Part shown: positions 58,960 through 64,000 of the stretch, piece after piece
Numbering within the stretch: position 1 is the first letter of the stretch
Layout of the letters: every line of letters begins with the position of its first letter
Assembly (NCBI GenBank): GCA_030386875.1
Contig: CM059578.1
Span: 23,607,009-23,671,008, forward strand
DNA length: 64,000 nt
Direction: 5' to 3'
From: Morinoia aosen
Taxonomy: Eukaryota > Arthropoda > Malacostraca > Amphipoda > Talitridae
Made by a program: the position numbers and the translations under genes
Notes under the pieces: model-generated
What the model was told of the DNA's origin: nothing
Seen by the model: only the letters and a program-made list of their open reading frames with translations
Database searches by the model: none

Positions 58960-59822
58960 GATATTCTTGTGCTGATATTCTTGTGCTGATATTCTTGTGC
59001 TGATATTCTTGTGCTGATATTCTTGTGCTGATATTCTTGTGCTGATGTTCTTGTGCTGATGTTCTTGTGCTGATGTTCTTGTGCTGATGTTCTTGCGCTG
59101 ATGTTCTTGCGCTGATGTTCTTGCGCTGATGTTCTTGCGCTGATGTTCTTGCGCTGATGTTCTTGTGCTGATGTTCTTGTGCTGATGTTCTTGTGCTGAT
59201 GTTCTTGTGCTGATGTTCTTGTGCTGATGTTCTTGTGCTGATGTTCATGTGCTGATGTTCTTGTGCTGATGTTCTTGTGCTGATGTTCTTGTGCTGATGT
59301 TCTTGTGCTGATGTTCTTGTGCTGATGTTCTTGTGCTGATGTTCTTGTGCTGATGTTCTTGTGCTGATGTTCTTGTGCTGATGTTCTTGTGCTGATGTTC
59401 TTGTGCTGATGTTCTTGTGCTGATGTTCTTGTTCTGATGTTCTTGTTCTGATGTTCTTGTTCTGATGTTCTTGTGCTGATGTTCTTGTGCTGATGTTCTT
59501 GTGCTGATGTTCTTGTTCTGATGTTCTTGTTCTGATGTTCTTATGCTGATGTTCTTATGCTGATGTTCTTGTGCTGATGTTCTCGTGCTGATGTTCTTAT
59601 GCTGATGTTCTTGTGCTGATGTTCTCGTGCTGATGTTCTCGTGCTGATGTTCTTGTGCTGATGTTCTTGTGCTGATGTTCTTGTGCTGATGTTCTTGTGC
59701 TGATGTTCTTGTGCTGATGTTCTTGTGCTGATGTTCTTGTGCTGATGTTCTTGTGCTGATGTTCTTGTGCTGATGTTCTTGTGCTGATGTTCTTGTGCTG
59801 ATGTTCTTGTGCTGATATTCTA
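58960..59822. repeat. 14-bp array TGCTGATGTTCTTG, about 61 units
   Basis: The left six units read TGCTGATATTCTTG. Interior variants are CGCTGATG, TTCTGATG, TTCTCG and TTCTTA. Three units equal 14 codons, giving the minus-strand frames with Gln/His/Lys/Asn/Thr/Ser periodicity. Positions 59823-60240 show nothing. Confidence 0.96.
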
Positions 59823-60240
59823 TCAGCATCCCTCACCAAAGAAGAGTTTTAAGCGTTATGCTCTGATGTGCCTAGTACATTCCACAACAAAAAAGAGTTA
59901 CAAAAGATGTTCGCTATTGCGTGAAAATTACCAGAAGAAACTGGGAATAAGGTAAGATGATTTTTCCCATTGTTTTCGTACCAACGCACGCGGCAGCGAA
60001 CTATTTCATGCGCGCGTGAACTTTTGTTTTGATATTCTAAAATTTCGATGTGCGACAAATAATCTGAGATATTTTACGAAGAAAAAAAATGAACTGAAAA
60101 TGCGCAAATTTTTGCAATATGAGTATCTGAACATGTTTTCCCACCCAATTATAATACAATTCCCATAATTTTAACGCAATTCTACTTACATTTGTACAAG
60201 GACACTTTAGATAATTGATTATGAGGGTTGTGGTAAAATA

Positions 60241-60570
60241 CGTGACGTGATTGGTTTTAAACCATCTCATGCGTCTTCATGGTCATTAATGAATTGGATT
60301 CTCGCTTCAGGCACACACATAGCGTACCTAATTGCTACAAGGTGTGAGAAGCTTTGGAGAATAAGGTTACCCTTTTCAAACTATGGATCTCAAGATATAA
60401 CATTTAGAAAATTCCAGTCACACAATTTTCAATATGATCGTGTGTTGGTGCACTGTCTTGTTGGAAAATGTTCCTTTCCCAAGGTCATCCAGCTATGGTG
60501 CCACCTATTCAAACAAAGGAAAAATTCGAAATCCTTCACCGTGGCTGAACAAGAGTGAACGAATGATGGC
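60241..60570 (-). pseudogene. Tc1/mariner-like transposase remnant
   Basis: On the minus strand, 60469-60425 reads IFQQDSAPTHDHIEN. This matches the conserved block of Tc1/mariner (IS630 superfamily) transposases around the second catalytic aspartate, usually written FQQD(N/S/G)AP(A/P)H. In-frame stops occur on both sides (TGA near 60489, TAA near 60404) and I cannot follow the downstream SPDLNP block, so only a short, badly decayed stretch is supported. The outer limits given are a guess based on the unrepeated sequence around it. Confidence 0.5.
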
Positions 60571-60774
60571 ATCCAAGAACGCGTTCTAGGACCTTAAATT
60601 AAGAAAACTTTTAATCGAAAACACGCGAATGTACAAAACGAAGTCTCGTAAAATCTTTGGTCATTATACACCATAAATGACGTTTGCAGGCTTCCGAATT
60701 AATTGGAGACTTCTAGCATGGGCAGGCAGTATTAATCAGTTTTTCAAAAATTATTCACAGTGTACATATCATCA

Positions 60775-62605
60775 CACTATATACATAAGATCCAATATTA
60801 CATCACACTACACAGTATCCAACACACCGCCATCACACTACACAGTATCCAACATACCGCCATCACACTACACAGTATCCAACATACCGCCATCACACTA
60901 CACAATATCCAACACCACATCACACTCACAGTATCCAACACACCGCCATCACACTACACAGTATACAACACCACATCACACTACACAGTATCCAACACCA
61001 CATCACACTCACAGTATCCAACACACCGCCATCACACTACACAGTATACAACACCACATCACACTACACACTATCCAACACCACATCACACTCACAGTAT
61101 CCAACACACCGCCATCACACTACACAGTATACAACACCACATCACACTACACAGTATCCAACACCACATCACACTCACAGTATCCAACACACCGCCATCA
61201 CACTACACAGTATACAACACCACATCACACTACACACTATCCAACACCACATCACACTCACAGTATCCAACACACCGATATCACACTACACAGTATACAA
61301 CACCACATCACACTACACAGTATCCAACACACCGCCATCACACTACACAGTATCCAACATACCGCCATCACACTACACAGTATACAACACCACATCACAC
61401 TACACAGCATCCACCACACCGCCATTACACTACACAGTATCCAACACCACATCACACTACACAGCATCCACCACACCGCCATCACACTACACAGTATACA
61501 ACACCACATCACACTACACAGTATCCAACATACCGCCATCACACTACACAGTATCCAACACCACATCACACTACACAGCATTCACCACACCGCCATCACA
61601 CTACACAGTATCCAACACCACATCACACTACACAGCATCCACCACATCGCCATCACACTACACAGTATACAACACCACATCACACTACACAGTATCCAAC
61701 ATACCGCCATCACACTACACAGTATCCAACACCACATCACACTACACAGCATCCACCACACCGCCATCACACTACACAGTATACAACACCACATCACACT
61801 ACACAGTATCCAACATACCGCCATCACACTACACAGTATCCAACACATCACACTACACAGCATCCACCACACCGCCATCACACTACACAGTATCCAACAC
61901 CACATCACACTACACAGCATCCACCACATCGCCATCACACTACACAGTATACAACACCACATCACACTACACAGTATCCAACATACCGCCATCACACTAC
62001 ACAGTATCCAACACATCACACTACACAGCATCCACCACACCGCCATCACACTACACAGTATACAACACCACATCACACTACACAGTATCCAACATACCGC
62101 CATCACACTACACAGTATCCAACACATCACACTACACAGTATACAACACCACATCACACTACACAGTATACAACACCACATCACACTACACAGTATCCAA
62201 CACACCGCCATCACACTACACAGTATCCAACACCACATCACACTACACAGCATCCACCACACCGCCATCACACTACACAGTATCCAACACCACATCACAC
62301 TACACAGCATCCACCACATCGCCATCACACTACACAGTATACAACACCACATCACACTACACAGTATCCAACATACCGCCATCACACTACACAGTATCCA
62401 ACACATCACACTACACAGCATCCACCACACCGCCATCACACTACACAGTATACAACACATCACACTACACAGCATCCACCACACCGCCATCACACTACAC
62501 AGTATCCAACACATCACACTACACAGCATCCACCACACCGCCATCACACTACACAGCATCCACCACACCGCCATCACACTACACAATACCCAGCACCGCA
62601 CAGCC
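60775..62605. repeat. ~29-bp array (CATCACACTACACAGTATCC), about 62 units
   Basis: Units share ATCACACTACACAGTATCCA and differ in the linker: ACACCAC, ACACACCGCC, ACATACCGCC, ATACAACACCAC or GCATCCACCACACCGCC. Unit length varies between 25 and 31 bp. The linker types follow each other in a repeating order, giving a higher-order repeat of about four units. Two overlapping 700-codon frames (His/Thr/Gln/Tyr) come from it and are not credited. Confidence 0.96.
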
Positions 62606-62834
62606 CGGGGCTACACAGAATATTGTACCGGCCACGGCCTATTGTTACCTCCGCCATTCACAATGCTGGCTGCTATTGTTGCCTTGCAGCCTGCAATTTT
62701 TGGTGGAGTTGCCCTGCGATCTTTTGTTGTGCAGCAGAGCGCGATTTTTGCGCAAGATTTTTGCGGTCAGACGAGTTAGGTCAGCAGACGCGGGCGTGTA
62801 GAGTGGGGCACGTGTGCACGTGGGTACGTGCTGT
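62606..62834. other. Spacer
   Basis: Mixed composition; nothing recognised. Confidence 0.4.
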
Positions 62835-63109
62835 GTGTATATATATATATATCTACAATATATGTATAGATATGTATAGGTAGGTATACATATATATTAT
62901 ATATGTGAATTTGTGGATCTGGGTACGTGTTACATACATATTCTATATGTGTATTATACCTGCGGATCTGGGAACTTTTCATATATATTATGTATATTTT
63001 ATACATGAATATATGTGTACGTGTGGGTCTGGGTACGTGTTATATATGCATTTATTAGATTTATGTGTGTACGTGTGGGTCTGGGTGCATATTTTACACA
63101 TATATCTAC
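62835..63109. repeat. TA-rich and GTGGGTCTGGGTACGTG degenerate repeat
   Basis: A TATATA run (62839-62852) is followed by four diverged copies of TGTGGATCTGGGTACGTGTT, ATATATGYATTTTAT with a spacing of about 50-60 bp. Confidence 0.75.
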
Positions 63110-63228
63110 AGGGTGTTGTGTAATTCGATGCACATATTTTAACAATGAAGAGAAAACGCAAAAAAATCTTTCACGAGGTACAAAAACCTCATTACTCTTT
63201 CGTTTTCGAGAAATGATGACCTGAAGTG
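63110..63228 (+). repeat. Dispersed repeat family E, copy 2
   Basis: Direct-orientation partner of 2992-3110, about 75-80% identical by eye. Confidence 0.7.
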
Positions 63229-63279
63229 ATACAAGTTTTTGTACTTGTGGTACAGTGATATGATATGGTTATGATTTAA

Positions 63280-63540
63280 TACACTCATAAAGTTTGGCAG
63301 GTACACAATTTAATATACTTTAGGGTATGGCAGGTACATAATTTAATATACTCTAGGGTATGGCAGGTACACAATTTAATATACTCTAGGGTATGGCAGG
63401 TACATAATTTAATACACTTATAAGTTATGACAATAATAATTTAATACATTCAAATGGTAGAAAAAGTCCATGATTTCATCCATTCGTAGGGTATGACAAG
63501 TCTAAGATTAAACACATTCAGCGTTATCGGAATTATAGTC
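63280..63540. repeat. 33-bp repeat GGTATGGCAGGTACACAATT, about 5 units
   Basis: GGTATGGCAGGTACAYAATT, TAATATACTCTAG repeats at about 63290-63430 and decays to the right (GTATGACAAG). Confidence 0.9.
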
Positions 63541-63584
63541 ATTAACAAGACAGCAAAACCTAAAAAAAGATAAGGTATTTTCAT

Positions 63585-63905
63585 TTATCTTCTAACTTTG
63601 TACTTGAAGCGAGTCCTACAACGATAATCACTTCGAGCGTACGCCTCCCCTGACGTCACCATAACCAAAATTAACAAAAATACCCGCAACTTTCTGTACG
63701 TTGCCCACAATAGCCCTGGGTAGCCACCAACCCTCATCGCGCACGCCTGAGCAGCGACGCTTCTCGTTGTTCGTTTGTTCTCAGGGACACAAAAGCGCGC
63801 CCGCTGTATTCCTTCGCGCCGCGCGCCGCCACAAAAACTAGTCCCAACTTGTGCATGATCCGGGAACTTTAGACCGGTCCCGGCACCCTGTTGTGAGGGG
63901 CACAA
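63585..63905 (-). CDS. Weak candidate exon with a signal-peptide-like segment
   Basis: This is a 106-codon minus frame in a locally GC-rich, non-repeated stretch. An internal Met begins MRVGGYPGLLW, followed by KLRVFLLILVMVTSGEAYA, which looks like a signal peptide h-region with an A-x-A-type cleavage site, and then a basic, Arg/Lys/Tyr-rich tail to the stop. If real, it would be the first exon of a secreted protein, entered near 63747 rather than at the first Met. I recognise no family, see no convincing splice donor, and the region is short, so chance is a fair explanation. Confidence 0.2.
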   Translation of the reverse strand: MCPSQQGAGTGLKFPDHAQVGTSFCGGARREGIQRARFCVPENKRTTRSVAAQACAMRVGGYPGLLWATYRKLRVFLLILVMVTSGEAYARSDYRCRTRFKYKVRR

Positions 63906-64000
63906 AAATGGGATGAGCGATTGTTTTGATAAAGAATGAAGCGATATTTAATTACGCTGCAACAACCGTGTCAACTTACGCCTTTGTCAGGGTTGGGGTT

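Noticed and set aside
10960..62605. CRISPR arrays
   Set aside because: All arrays are contiguous repeats without unique spacers, there are no cas genes, and the context is eukaryotic.
60677..62883. Two 700-codon His/Thr/Gln/Tyr frames
   Set aside because: They are translations of the ~29-bp array in two frames. Variable unit length keeps both open because the units lack stops.

Overview
The window looks like non-coding, repeat-dominated nuclear DNA from an animal, most likely an arthropod. The evidence is a decayed Jockey-superfamily (CR1/L2-like) LINE, a short Tc1/mariner-like transposase remnant, many hairpin (foldback) MITE-like elements, AT-rich spacers, and no operons, rRNA or tRNA genes. 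The species cannot be named from the sequence. I recognise no intact host protein-coding gene. Most long open frames come from tandem units whose length is a multiple of three (39, 42 bp) or that carry no stop in several frames.

Layout. 1-10.9 kb: dispersed repeats, short minisatellites, four hairpin elements (about 2.2, 3.1, 6.1 and 7.1 kb) and a 5'-truncated LINE 3' end on the minus strand (7655-7972) inside a minisatellite. 10.96-16.55 kb: a 39-bp array of about 140 units with nested segmental duplications. 16.6-20.1 kb: 32-, 23-, 9- and 29-bp arrays. 20.4-23.2 kb: the LINE pseudogene, broken by two frameshifts and two stops, with its 3' UTR. 23.2-31 kb: more minisatellites, including a 13-bp array at 25.44-26.52 kb, and inverted copies of elements seen at the left end. 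31.5-35.7 kb: a 28-bp array of about 148 units. 35.9-38.5 kb: an 18-bp-type array, a hairpin element and G-rich DNA. 38.66-43.05 kb: a 29-bp array of about 150 units with one CACGTG in nearly every unit, then a 67-bp array; an inverted pair of ~100-bp arms flanks both. 44-54 kb: 32-, 12-, 38-, 13-, 20-, 77- and 43-bp arrays and unclassified spacers. 55.1-55.6 kb: an element with ~150-bp inverted repeats and a third internal copy. 57-60.6 kb: dispersed-repeat copy, short duplication, 14-bp array, mariner-like remnant. 60.8-62.6 kb: a ~29-bp array. 63.1-64 kb: dispersed repeat, 33-bp array and a weak minus-strand exon candidate.

Tandem arrays cover very roughly 40% of the window. The most informative patterns are: higher-order duplications inside arrays (853, 1355, 545, 273 and 272 bp); minisatellites arising at different places within two copies of one dispersed element; eight structurally similar but sequence-unrelated hairpin elements; and the recurrence of a GTATC-N3-GATAC palindrome in otherwise unrelated repeats. 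Array coordinates are approximate to about one unit, and all copy numbers are estimated from span divided by unit length.
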